NCBI GenBank assembly: GCA_019059635.1
Contig: JAGVRJ010000009.1
Coordinates: forward strand, 901,001-965,000
Source of the DNA: Proales similis
Lineage: Eukaryota > Rotifera > Eurotatoria > Ploima > Proalidae
Reading direction: 5' to 3'
DNA length: 64,000 bases
Below the pieces are notes generated by a model. The model saw only the letters and a list, made by a program, of their open reading frames with translations. It was not told where the DNA came from and searched no databases. How positions within the stretch are numbered: the first letter of the stretch is position 1; every line of letters begins with the position of its first letter. Positions 43,157 through 54,500 of this stretch are shown one piece after another. The translations under genes and the position numbers were made by a program.

Positions 43157-43164
43157 AATTTATA
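43157..43164 (-). promoter_or_regulatory. TATA box of alpha-tubulin
   Basis: TATAAATT on the minus strand, 82 bp upstream of the ATG at 43082. Confidence 0.55.
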
Positions 43165-43838
43165 GCCGTAAACAAGCGACTTGTTGTGTGTTTGTTGGCC
43201 CAAACTCAATTAGTCTTACTTAGCGCACATGGCAACGTTTCCCCTAAGTGCACGAGTTTAATGGTTTAATTTGCCTGGTTCGATGGCAAGTCAATTTAAA
43301 AAGCGTTTCTTAAGAGATTAGCGAATCGCTCTCTGGATTTGAGGGCAACAAAAAGAGAAACAAAATCAAGAGCTACATGGCATTCAGCTAGAAACCTATT
43401 GACGTTTCGTGAACGCAACTCCCTTTTCTAATTAAGCTTCTATTAGTAGCGAAAATATTTTCCGACCAAAAAAAAAAACGAGAAACGAAACGGAACGGCA
43501 GATCGGGAAACGTTCTTGAGCAATGTTTTTGCTCTGGAGCATTAGGCTGCTGATCTAATGTCATGGAAACTTGCCTCGACTCAAAAAATCAAGAATGGCA
43601 CAATAAATATAAACAGACGAGAAATGTCGCCTTTATTGTTTATTTCAAGAAGTGACTGCGCGCTCCCTTAGCTCGACATCCTTGTTTCCTTTTTCTTGAA
43701 GCTGAAAGAAAAAAGACGAAAAGGCAAGAGACGACAATGCAAGTTGTGTTCGAATAAAATGAAATAAATAAATCGGGCGTTCTAAACGCCATTGGGTGTG
43801 CAAAATCAAGTGGAAAAAAAAGAAATGAGGAAGAGCGC
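43165..43838. other. Intergenic region alpha-tubulin / paralogue C
   Basis: Tubulin upstream region and the 3' flank of paralogue C. No gene seen. Confidence 0.5.
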
Positions 43839-45689
43839 TTATAGCTGCCTCTCGAAAGCCCGTCTCAGTTCATTGCGGTCCACAAAGCCATCTCGGTTTA
43901 TGTCCAAAGTGGCAAATAGCTGCTGAAGATCATCTTCGCCGTATTGCCGGCCCAGGCGGCTGTTGATTCTCAGCAAAATGCTTCGCGCATCCGCAATTGA
44001 AATTCTTCCGTTTTGATCCGCCGCGAACTGATTAAAAATGTCCTCGATCAGGGCCGCGGCCGTCGAGTTGCCGCTTGCAGTTCGTAGAACTGTCGAAGAA
44101 TAGCCACTTGGAGCCGAGCCGGAGGCTTCAAATCGCTGCAAGAGTGCCCTGTACTCGCCCAAACCCTCTCGTTCCAAATCGATCAGACGAAGTGCCTGAA
44201 TGTCACCCTCGAGCTCGTAAGTCTGACTAAATGGCTGCTCAGCGGCTAGAACAACGCCTGGCGGTGGTCTGATCTCCAGCACAAAGTCGGGTAGCTCACG
44301 GGCTGTCTTGAGCGATTGACCGTAGCGGGCAACATACTCGGCCGGATTTGCTCTAATTACGCCGAGATCTTTGAATTCTTTTCTTATTTGAACCTGAGGT
44401 GACTCCCATTGGACGATTACATTTCTTGGCTTCACCAACACTGGATCTGCTGTAGCCGATCGCTGGAAGATTACTCGCCGCTTAAGCTGTCTGTACGGCA
44501 ACCATCGCTCAATTATAACTGATTGTGGTTTAGAAGGCAGAGGAGCCAATCGTTCGATGACAACTTTTCTTGGTGGCGGCGGCAATTTGCGGCCAGAAAT
44601 TGTGACCACTTTTCGGCCAACTGCAGCAGGCGGCTGTGGTGGCGCCTCTCTAATGACCATGGGCTGGGGAGTAACGGGTCGAGGTGGCTGCTGTCTTATG
44701 ACCAGCGGCGGTGCAGGCGGAGCGGCTACATTGCTCTCCTGCTGAATTAGAATTTCGCCGGCTGCCGGTGGTGTCGGCGGTCGAAGATATCTGATGGCGA
44801 CCTCTTGCTGGTAGATTAACTGCTGCTGGCCGCGTTTCACAATCAGCTCCGGATTAGGGTCTTCGTTTATCGGATATTGGTTGATGGGTATCTCTCCTCT
44901 CCAATTTATTACTTCGTTGCGATTCAGCCAAATGCCTCGCTGTCCATTCACGGATATTTCTTCGCGTTCATTTACTTCGATTGGAATAGACGATCGAAGG
45001 ATGGCGGACTCGATTTCGCTCAAAACGCCTGAGCTTTGGCTTGAGCCGCCAGCTTGGCCGCCTTGATACTGAAGAAGGTCCTGGGCAATTTGACTGACGG
45101 TATTGGAACCTCCTCCGTAGCTGATGCTGTAGCCAGATCCTTGAGAAAATCCGCCGGTTGAGTATTCGCTTTGGCCTCCTCCATAGGAAAAGCTTGCACC
45201 CTGACCACCGGAGATAGTCCCAGCCGATCCGGCGCCGCTCTGATCTCCGGAAATTGGTCCAGCAGCAGTGCTTTCTCCTTGATTTGCAGACGAAGCGCCA
45301 CTATTTATGCTCTCACTACCCTGGCCACCTTGAAATTCAAAAATTTGCGAATTGCGAATTGGCTCGATTATTGGCCTTTAAAAACCTGCAGGCTGAGACG
45401 GTCTCGAGGGTTGTTGTTGAGAACCAAGGTTATCAGCAGTTGGCACGATATTTGAGAAAATGCTTGGCAGTACTCCTTGAGAAGCAGTGTTCGATCCTTG
45501 ATTGCCCTGATCGACGGCTAAGAAAATATTGAACAATTTTCATTTCTGAAATCATGAAAGCGTTCTACCTGGCTGATTAGCTGGCTCTGGCGGATTTGTC
45601 TGATTGCCACCCAGATCTTGAGCATTTAGGCCGGAAAATCCAGCTCTAATGCTGAAGTTGTTGTTGTTGTTGTTGCTGCCCTGAGACAT
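43839..45689 (-). CDS. EF-hand, proline-rich VIRQ-repeat cytoskeletal-type protein, paralogue C
   Basis: Three exons (45569-45689, 45386-45517, 43839-45328) with introns of 51 and 57 nt give 580 aa. Residues 1-190 are Gln/Gly/Ser/Asn-rich and disordered (GGQGASFSYGGGQSEYS). The core follows the same order as paralogues A and B (ISVNGQRGIW, repeated VIRQQ/VIREAPP units, RRVIFQR, VIVQWESPQVQIRKEF). The C terminus has two EF-hands, the first incomplete (AADQNGRISIAD) and the second canonical (DINRDGFVDRNE). It shares the core but not the nucleotide-level identity that links A and B, so it has evolved separately. Introns near the 5' end are absent in A and B. The TATA box at 45748-45755 is in the same relative position. 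Confidence 0.88.
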
Positions 45690-45747
45690 ATTCGTCAACA
45701 AAATCTAACTATCAAATTTTTGATGGAGCAGTGAGCAGTACTTGTGG

Positions 45748-45755
45748 CTTTTATA
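45748..45755 (-). promoter_or_regulatory. TATA box of paralogue C
   Basis: TATAAAAG on the minus strand, 59-66 bp upstream of the ATG at 45689. Confidence 0.6.
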
Positions 45756-46974
45756 GATTGACCCAAGAAATGGTTGAGGAATTAGCTGATAAAAGAATTT
45801 GCCAGTCAAATTCAGAGAAAAAAAAATGATTAATTTGAAGCTCGGCAAAGAAATAAAGCTAAGCCGGCGCGCGAACCAATAAGGGCAGGAGCTACTGGTG
45901 AGTTTAATAAGTTTGAAATATCCAGAAGATTGGCTGACAAAGGGAAGAGGAGAACGCTCCAAATTAGAGAAAATTGGTCTCACTTGGGTGAGTTCAAGTC
46001 CTCTTTTCACTTGATCCATTTTTCTGTCAAAAGGCAGGGGCTGGTCTGAGCAAAGTATGAGGTAATAGGTTGTCAACTATATTGCATCAGGCCTCTTTGA
46101 TGCAAATATTGCGAATTGATCAATATAAATAGGACACGGCAGAGGAACAATGGCATTGCGCAAGCGAAATACACAAAGTGAGAAACGAAGAGAGAAACTG
46201 ACTGGAACGGACAATGGCAAATAAACGAGAAAAGTCTTAAAAGAGCAAGAGGCGTGCTCGTAGTCGGTAAAATCTCTCCATCAAACTCGGCTAAATATGA
46301 GTGTGAGCAAGTTAAATCCAATTCAATCGATAGAAGCGATCATGCATAACGTCCAGTCTTTGGGAGTTTTATTTCATTTACTCCCTCTCTCTTTCTCTTG
46401 CAAATTAAGCTCTTGGTCATCAAGCAAGTCAGAAGAAAACAATACGTGCGAATTGTGGCCATTTAATTGTTAATTTTTTTTTGATTATTTAAGTCAAATA
46501 TGTTCATTTTGATTAGGCTCATTAACTTGAATGTGTTTTGATTTCTCACTGGGTCTTGTCTATGTGCTCGTAAACAAACGTGTTCTTGTTCAATACACGA
46601 GTTGTTCTAAAACAATAAGCAAAGCTAGGGCTCGCTCGTGTAATGAGCGACGCAGACAGCCAGCAATGGTCATTTAATTAAACCCATTCTCGCATATCGA
46701 ATTAATTGCTTGTCCGCAGGCAACAAGAAATCTAAGAGAAACTTGTTTGGCCCGATCTTAAGCACATTTCTATCTCTGCTCTTGGTTTCTGTTCGGCGCT
46801 TTTATTTCTCTCTACTAATTAGGAGGGACCAGAGACAAGAAGAGGAAAATAGAAGACAAACACTGCACGAGCTAAACTCGAAGAGTGCAGCTCATAATTC
46901 AGCGAGTATGAAGTTTTTATTGAGTCGTGCGCGCTCTTGGCCTCGGTTCTCGCGTGCGAAATTCAAATAGAGAA
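45756..46974. other. Intergenic region between paralogue C and LSM11
   Basis: About 1.2 kb between divergent genes, AT-rich. I see no gene in it; the short ORFs lack any recognisable feature. Confidence 0.5.
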
Positions 46975-47573
46975 ATGTCGACGGCAAGAAACCGAGAGAC
47001 AGACAAAGGCCGCGATAAAGCGCCGGCCAAAAGAGACAAGGATGTGTTTGCTTATATGGAAAAGACTTGTAATGTTAAACATCTAACCATCGACCATCCA
47101 CATCGAGAGTGAACTCATCACGCCGGTCGTAGATGAATCAAAAGGCCCCAAAAGTCTGCTCTACAAAAGCATAAAGGAGAACAGACGAATCAAAGTGTGG
47201 ACTCGAAGCCACTCTTACGTTCGTTCGATATGCACGGGCTATTTGGTTGCGTTTGATAGATTCTGGAATTTGGTATGGCATCTAACGCTGCTTGCGCTTT
47301 CCTTCACTCGATTCGAGCTAAATCTGACTCGAGTAGGCAATGATCGATGTGGACGAAGTCTATAAGCTGCCTCGTTTTCAGACAGACCAGAAGGCCGATC
47401 CGCTCGCCCAAGCCGTTGAGCAGTCTGTCCAAGCTCAGGTCGAACAAGAGCAAAGCTCTCTGGTCAAAAGTTTCAACCTGTACAAGAGCGGAAAGTTTTC
47501 AGTCTATCAGCGGCATTGCAAGCAGCTTTTGATTCGCGGTGAAAATGTGGTCATGGTTGTCCTCGCCGACTAG
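46975..47573 (+). CDS. LSM11: LSM11, U7 snRNP Sm-like protein
   Basis: Three exons: 46975 to about 47043 or 47073, 47108-47272 and 47337-47573; 156 or 166 aa. The Sm1 part reads RIKVWTRSHSYVRSICTGYL and VAFDRFWNL, then AMIDVDEVY, matching LSM11 ([21 protein letters not shown] type). The Sm2 part near the C terminus reads RHCKQLLIRGENVVMVVLAD, again LSM11-specific, with the usual insert between the two halves. LSM11 replaces SmD2 in the U7 snRNP that processes replication-dependent histone pre-mRNA. The N-terminal FLASH-binding extension is short. The exon 1 donor is ambiguous: the 64-nt choice fits the local intron size better than the 34-nt one. Confidence 0.88.
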
Positions 47574-47717
47574 ACCATTCGTTTTTAGCAAATAAAATTG
47601 AGAAACAAAACAGACACTTTTTTTTTTCGACACTTTGGCCATTAACTGCCATTACCGAGATTATACTTATCTGGGATTTGACAAAACAAAGACTTCTTTC
47701 GCCAGGAAATAAACAGA

Positions 47718-48763
47718 ATGAAAATCAAGACGCAAGAAGTTAAAAGAAAACAGCTCAAGAGCATAAAAAAGCCGGAAGATATGAAACCGATCGGTTCAGA
47801 GAGCGATGAGGATGACGTTTCACTCGATTCAGATGAGGAGCTGCAGCTCGCTTTTGCTCAGAACAAACTAAAGCCCGGCTTGAACGTTGCCGTTGAAGAA
47901 GGGAAAAAGTTTGTCAATGACGAGGTAACACCGGCCGAACAGGCTTGCTGTCGTTGCTTTGGCCTTGATTGATTTTGGTCATAAACAGGAAGGACTGAAA
48001 AGAAAGTATCAAGAGCTCTACCTCGATCTGCCTTGGATCGAGCGAATGGACGTGAACATTCCGAGCGAGGAACTCAACTTAGACGTCGGTGCCGAAGGAA
48101 CACTGGTCGACGACGATTTCAAACGTGAAGCGCTCTTCCTCAAACAAGCTGAGACGGCGGCTGCAGTTGCTCTGCCCAAGCTGCACGAGCTGGGAGTTAA
48201 AACTCAGCGTCCGAAAGACTACTTTGCTCAAATGGCCAAGAGCGACGAGCACATGAAAAAGGTGGCCGAACATGAGCTGAGCAAGCAGGCGGAAAAGGAG
48301 CGGCGCGAAAAGATCAGAAAGCTGCGAGAGCTTAAAAAGGTCGGCAAGGCCGTGCAGAAAGAAGCGGAGAAGAGAAAGATCGACGAGAAGAGAGCTTTTA
48401 ACGAATCAGTTAAACGATTTAAAAAAGGAGACAAGACAAGTCTTGACAACGTACTGGGCGACAAAGGAGCAAAGAACGCAAAGAGCAAAAAGTGAGATTG
48501 CCTAAACTAAAAAGGGAAAAGTGCTTCTGGCTTTATGCTGATTTCTCTTTAGAGCCAAGAAAAAGGCCGAATTCAAAGAGGAGAAATTTGGTTTTGGCGG
48601 ACGAAAGAAACGCTCCAAGTATAACACGTCCGAGAGCTATATGGAGCCGTTCAAGGGCAAAGCTGGCGGCAAAGGCAAAGGCAAAGGAGGAAAAAAGGGT
48701 GCGCCGGCCAAGAAAAACAAAAAGTTTATCAATAAGAATAAGAGTAAAAAGAATAAAAAATAA
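47718..48763 (+). CDS. EBNA1BP2: EBP2 / EBNA1BP2, nucleolar 60S ribosome assembly factor
   Basis: Three exons (47718-47924, 47989-48491, 48553-48763), 306 aa. The central segment carries the EBP2 family hallmarks: LDLPWIERMDVNIPSEELN, REALFLKQAETAAAVALPKL and TQRPKDYFAQMAKSDEHMKK. A lysine-rich helix follows, with KFGFGGRKKRSKYNTSESY and a basic Gly-Lys tail. EBP2 is a nucleolar partner of RRS1 in 27S pre-rRNA processing. It is in tandem with LSM11 144 bp upstream and MEMO1 266 bp downstream, all on the plus strand. Confidence 0.96.
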
Positions 48764-49029
48764 ACAAAAGTCTAGAGAATCTCATAACTGCATTATCTCG
48801 TCTATATTGGCCTCAAGGGTCTAATTCTTCGAATTTTCAGGAAAACTGAAATGCCGCGTTAATTTTGTCGGATCTAGAAGATGCTTATGCAAACATAAGT
48901 TTAATCTGTTGCTTTTTAAAAACTGCTTGAACGTTCGAATGTAAGTTGAAAGGATCGGCTATTTTCTCCATCTTTTTCTTTCTATCTACTCCGTATTCGC
49001 CAGAAGGTTGAAAGCTCTAGGTAAAAGAA

Positions 49030-50429
49030 ATGAGCACCAAAGTTCGGAGGGCAACTCACGCCGGCTCATGGTACACAGACGACAGTGAGTTGACCGCGAA
49101 ATCGCCACCAGTTGAGCATTTAAGTTTACAACAAGTTGGATCAAAGGACAGGAACTAAACGCCGAGTTGAGCGAATGGCTGAGTAAAGCCAGCTATACCC
49201 ATGGCCCCGCCAAGGCGATCATTTCTCCGTAAAAATATCAGATTCAAATTTCGATTATTATCAAAGTGGTCACGATTTTCTTAAAGGCATGCTGGCTACC
49301 GTTACTGTGGTGCCACAGCTGCTTATGCTTTCAAGCATATTGTTCCCGATCAAGTGTAAGGACCAAGTGACCTAATCAATTGAGTTTGTGCCTAAAGCTG
49401 TTTAATCGTCTTGCAGAGACACAATCTTCATCCTGGGTCCATCGCATCATTATCCTCTCTCTGGTATAGGGCTGACTTTTTCAAAATTTTCTTAATTATT
49501 TCTTACCAAATAATTTCAAGGCTGCGCCTTGACTCAGACGAGGGAATATGAAACTCCGCTTTACAACTTGATCATCGACGAGAAGAGTGAGTCAACTGAT
49601 ATGAGGCCAAGTTGAGAACAGGAGAATGCTTATCGATCAATTTGTAGTCAATAAGGAACTCTACGAGACTGGAAAATTCGAGCTGATGAGTCAAAAAACG
49701 GACGAGGACGAGCACAGCATTGAAATGCAACTCGCCTACGTGGCCAAAGTGATGGAGAGGTGTTTTCTGACTCCTTTTGAATTGCAGACACTTGACATGC
49801 ATCTAAACTGTGCACTCTCAAGTAAAAAAGGAAACTTCAAAATTGTGCCAATCATGGTCGGCAACACCTCGAGCGATCGCGACAAAATGTACGGTGAAAT
49901 ATTGGCCAAATACTTTCAGGAACCGCGCACCATATTCGTCATCTCGTCTGACTTTTGTCATTGGGGTCAGTTGAATCTAATTGACTGATTTAGAGCGAGA
50001 ATCGTTCGAGAACTGAGATTTAAAGGCGAGCGATTCGGCTACGTGTTCTACGACTCGTCGTATGGAGAGATTTGGCGCTCGATCCAGGCGCTTGATCGAA
50101 TGGGAATGGACACAATTGAAACACTGGAGCCAGACGAGTTTAGAAAGTATTTGAGGGAGTACGACAACACCATATGCGGTCGCCATCCGATTTCGGTGCT
50201 CCTGAGTGTAAGTTGTCAATCGCTGTCATTTGCTCTCTCTCTCTCTCGTTTGGTGTTTACTTGGCAAAATATTTTCACTTTCAATTTTAAGATGATCAAA
50301 TATTTAAACACGCCTGGCAAATATGAGATTAAATTTGTCGATTACTCGCAATCTAGCAAGTGCAAAAATCGACGAGACTCATCGGTCAGTTACGCAAGCG
50401 CATCGCTGGTTGTCAAGAACTCGATCTAA
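49030..50429 (+). CDS. MEMO1: MEMO1 family protein
   Basis: Eight exons (49030-49084, 49147-49228, 49287-49355, 49417-49463, 49521-49586, 49648-49965, 50026-50207, 50292-50429) join in phase to 318 aa (human 297). Conserved motifs: [75 protein letters not shown] and the C-terminal [18 protein letters not shown] type end. MEMO1 is a copper/iron-binding, dioxygenase-like protein acting in receptor tyrosine kinase-driven motility. The metal ligands His (HAG and PSHH), Asp/Cys (SDFC) and His of HWG are kept. A 22-residue insert near residue 150 ([20 protein letters not shown]) is absent from the human protein. Confidence 0.95.
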
Positions 50430-51584
50430 TTTCAACAATTTGTCTGCTCTCAGTCATGGCCTCTCCTTCTTTTCTCATACGTTGGCCCTCGCTGGCTTGC
50501 AGGCTCTTGCTTCTCTGTCGCTTTGTTTCTCTCCTTGTCGTCGGCTGCAAATTCTTGTATCTCTTGTCTTTGTTTGACTTGTTAACCACTCTTTCGCAGA
50601 TGAGTTTCGACTGCACTTATACAAGCCAGCTTTTCAGATGCCTGGCGAGTGTGTATAAGCAAATAAATAAAGTTAAGCGATTTAGCGTGAGAGAAATAAA
50701 ACGTGTGCAAATCGTTGAAATAAGCAGAGCAATTGATATAATTAGTATGAGATGGGAGCAGAGAAGCAGAGCGCGAAATCCCTCAATAGGGGGTGGGGAG
50801 GTGTGGCCCCGCTCGGGTGAGCCTAATCGGCTGGCTGCTCGCCTGGTCTCGATTTTTGCCCCTAATGGCCATTGTCTACTCGCGTCTAAATATCAAATTG
50901 TTCAAATGTTATACAAATCACAATCTGTTGTGATTGCTTCCATTAACTTTATGCAAGAATTCGCGCCCAGATTTGAATGCTAGACGGCCGCGCGCATAGA
51001 CGCGTTTAAATCGCGCATCGAATCGCTCATGAAAAACGAAACGAAATAAAGATGAAACAGTCGATGAGAAAAGTGAGACTTGATTTCATTTATCGCAATT
51101 CATGATTTTCGCTCTGCGTTGAAAGAGAGCAACAAGAAGAAGAAGAAGACGATGATGAAGAGGAGAGTCGATGATGCAAGACTAGCAATAGACACAGGGC
51201 GCCCTCGTCTATCTCTAATTGAATAATCAGTGGGCAATCATCATTTGTTGTGTAATGATTTCATATTCGCCGCTCTATTTGGCCGCTCTCCCTCCCGCCA
51301 TCATTCTCCTTAGCCTTGTTTGCTTCTCTCCTCTTCTTTTTTTTTTGCTCTCCTTCTCCTCCTCCTCCTCTTACTCTTTCTTCTTGTCGAACTGCGCGCT
51401 CTCAAATTTTGTTTATGTTTATTCGATCGAATGAATGAAGATATGTATTGCTGGCTCAAACTTTACTCGGCCTTAATTGAAAGCAACCATTTATTTTCGA
51501 TTTTTTCCATTTGTGAGAGTAGAAATACTTGTTTCAGTTCAGTCGGAAAGTCATTTTGCCTTGTCGACAAGCAAAAAGACAACA
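50430..51584. other. Intergenic region MEMO1 / KIF26
   Basis: 1.15 kb. A (GAA)n run at 51137-51148 and a CTC/TCC-rich patch at 51350-51380 are present. Probably the MEMO1 3' flank and the KIF26 5' UTR/promoter. No separate gene supported. Confidence 0.5.
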
Positions 51585-54500
51585 ATGGCAAATCTGGATT
51601 TCCAACAGGACAGGCTCGATTTGTGGAAGAGCCGGATCGATCGATATGCGGCTATTTCTCAACGCTACAACCTGCAGCGTCGCATCGACTTGAAGAGCTT
51701 CACCGGTTCAATAGACAAGTGCACATCTATGCAAAGGTAGGATTTATTTATTCTTACTACTGACCTTTGCCATGAGATAAAAGTGACCTCGCCTGTAATC
51801 ATTCTAACCCTCTCTTGCCTCTGCTGTTTTTTTTATTTTGCAGTTCAAGAGCTATTAGTGTGAGTTGTTGCGGGGTAGCGTTCACGGGGTGGGCGCGGCA
51901 AGTCAGATTTTTTATCTCGACTAGAAGTAGCCTTGCATGCAGATAGGCGATCGCTTGACCGATCATGTCATTCTCGCTGGCCAACTTAGACGCTCGAGTC
52001 AATAAGTTTTTAGGAGGCCTGTACGAGCACAGGCAAATTAGGGGCCGGCCGAAGGTTTTCGAAAACAATAGAAACGGCACGAACTCGTCTGCATGCTTTC
52101 TCGCTCCTGGTTCCCCTCTCTCCTATTTTCTTTAATTTAAATCGTCTAATCTGACCCATATGGAAGGGCAGTCATCGACTCGAGCGCTCTCTCTCTCTTT
52201 GGAGATAAGCCGATTGACATACAAGTGAAGGGATGAGCGGCTCCTAAATCATCCCCTCGCTTGTCCGTCAGCGTCGGAGCGGTAGTTTAGGATTTGCATA
52301 CAAAATTTGAACAGTTGAGGATCAAAAAGAAGGAGGAGAAGGGATCGCTTCATCAATCATCGAAGTCGGCTTTTTAAATTCAATTCAGTTTGACGAGTGA
52401 CAAACTCCTCTCATCGTTTCCTTCTCAAGTGCGCACGAGCGAAGGCGCTTCTATTTCATTTCCCTTCTCATTCAAACATTCTAAAGCTGCTCGGGCTCTC
52501 ATGGTCGACAGAGCCGATCGGAAGCATTCCGGCATGTTTTGCAAGTAGAGTATCACGTTCGGTCGGAAACGTGTGTACGAACTGCTTCCATTGCTGCTGT
52601 GACTATTGTTAAATAGCGGTAGCTGTCATAAATAATACACACCAGTGTCGTTAAAGGTCTAATTACCGACAGGCGTCCGACCGATTTGGCACTGGTGCGT
52701 GATCGTTTTACTTCTTTTCTCCTGGTCCGAGTCAATTAACAGCGTCCGAATGGGGCTAGTGGCCGTCTGTCCGCTTACTGAGCGCAAAAATTTGATCAGT
52801 GTGCCAATAATCCGTCGAGATTTCACTCCTGCTGGACGCTTAATTCTAGTTTAGCCGATTAGTCATTGTTCGCATTTTTCTCGCCATTCCGATAAAGTCG
52901 TGTGCGCCACAGCCGCCCGTCCTCACACTTACGAAGCAATTACATTGTTGATCGTTGCCGCAGACTTTAGCATGCTTTTCAACTTTTTCTCTGCTGGCGA
53001 ACAGCTTTGAAGATTGAGATCACACAGCAGTCGGACGCATGGCCTGTATCAGTTCACGAGCTGTAACTTTCGCTTTAATTAACTACTGTCAGCCAGTTGT
53101 GTGGTTAATTACTTGCATTTGAAATGCAGGGCAGTAGTTGTCGGTGGCCGACTACATTTGCCTGCGCTCTGTCCAATCTGATCTAATTCTGATTTGCAAT
53201 CGCCGCGCATAAATTGCTCACTCGACTGAGTCTTGAGCGCACGGCCAGCGAGCAGTTCGACTGGCCTGCTCACTCAGTTAGACAGACAGACGCGAGCAAA
53301 ACCGAGAGCTCGTTTGCTTTCGACTTATTCCTAAATGGACTTAATTAAACGAGTCTGATCATTTCTGAATCGATCAATCAAATCAGGATGGGTTCAAAAT
53401 CAGAGCGCTGTTTTCAAATGCGCAAGCGCAAATGACATTTATTCGATTTGCTCTCACATTGGCGCGGACCTTAACTTGAGGCCAATCGCAATATAGTCAT
53501 CGTCTGCTGCGTCGCTTTATTGTGGCCAGTTGTGTTTGCTGCCTGTTTATTATTCGATCGATGTTTACTCTGACAATAATTGAATCGTTACAGTCGTGAG
53601 CAGACCACAGCGGCTTTTTTTCTCTTTCTTGTCTACTCTTGGTCCGAAATGGTCGACGCGCGCGCCCACACAGACACATACACACAGCGCTTGTCTATCT
53701 CACTTGACTAGTTTTGGACATGAATATTAATCAATCAAGACGCGGACGGACTTGGCTCGCTGAGGGAATAGAGCGCTAATTTGCTATTTACTCAACGACT
53801 CATCCACTCGTTCGATGAGCCGACCAAGCTCGCAGCCGTTTGCAATCCATGCGAACTTCAAGCAACGCACAGTTTGTCTTGGCTATATAAATGTTAACAG
53901 CTCGAGAATCGCCAGTCAGACAGTTCACGTCAATTGCCTAGGCGCTTGCATTCACCAATGTGAGTGAGTGTGTGCTCAGTGTTCGAATAGAAAAGGTTTC
54001 TTTCAAGGGCACTCTCACGACTCGCTCGATAAGTAAACCTTAATTGCCCTCATTTATTTGTCGCTGGTCCGATTGCACGCGTGCTGTGTCTGCCAGCTAT
54101 TGCCATTTGGCTTAGTTGCTCGACTCTGTCCAGTTTGTTGGGGCAAGTCGTTCGGCGGCCGCTTTCATTCACGAGCTCGATTTGCGCGCAAATAGTAAAC
54201 AGCAGTCGATAGCCTCAACGAGCATCGGTGATGAACACTGGCACTTGGAAATGAGGCTCATTTGACGAAGAAACTTTTTCTCTTTATTCGCCAGAAAACT
54301 GGAACTATTAAGTTCGCATTAAGTGTATTTAAGATAAGCCGCCTGTTTGGCGATGCCACTCTGTTTTCTCCATCTAACAAAGGCCTCTACCGCCAGTTAG
54401 ACTCCAGAATCCGGCCATTAACGATCAAGCAGCTTCAAATTAGAGCCAAGAATTTCTCTTCAGATTTACTCCAGACAGCTTTGAATTGGCGGCGTATTTA

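Noticed and set aside
50360-50983. Plus-strand ORF of 207 codons overlapping the end of MEMO1
   Set aside because: Shifted frame relative to MEMO1 exon 8; the rest is low-complexity intergenic sequence.
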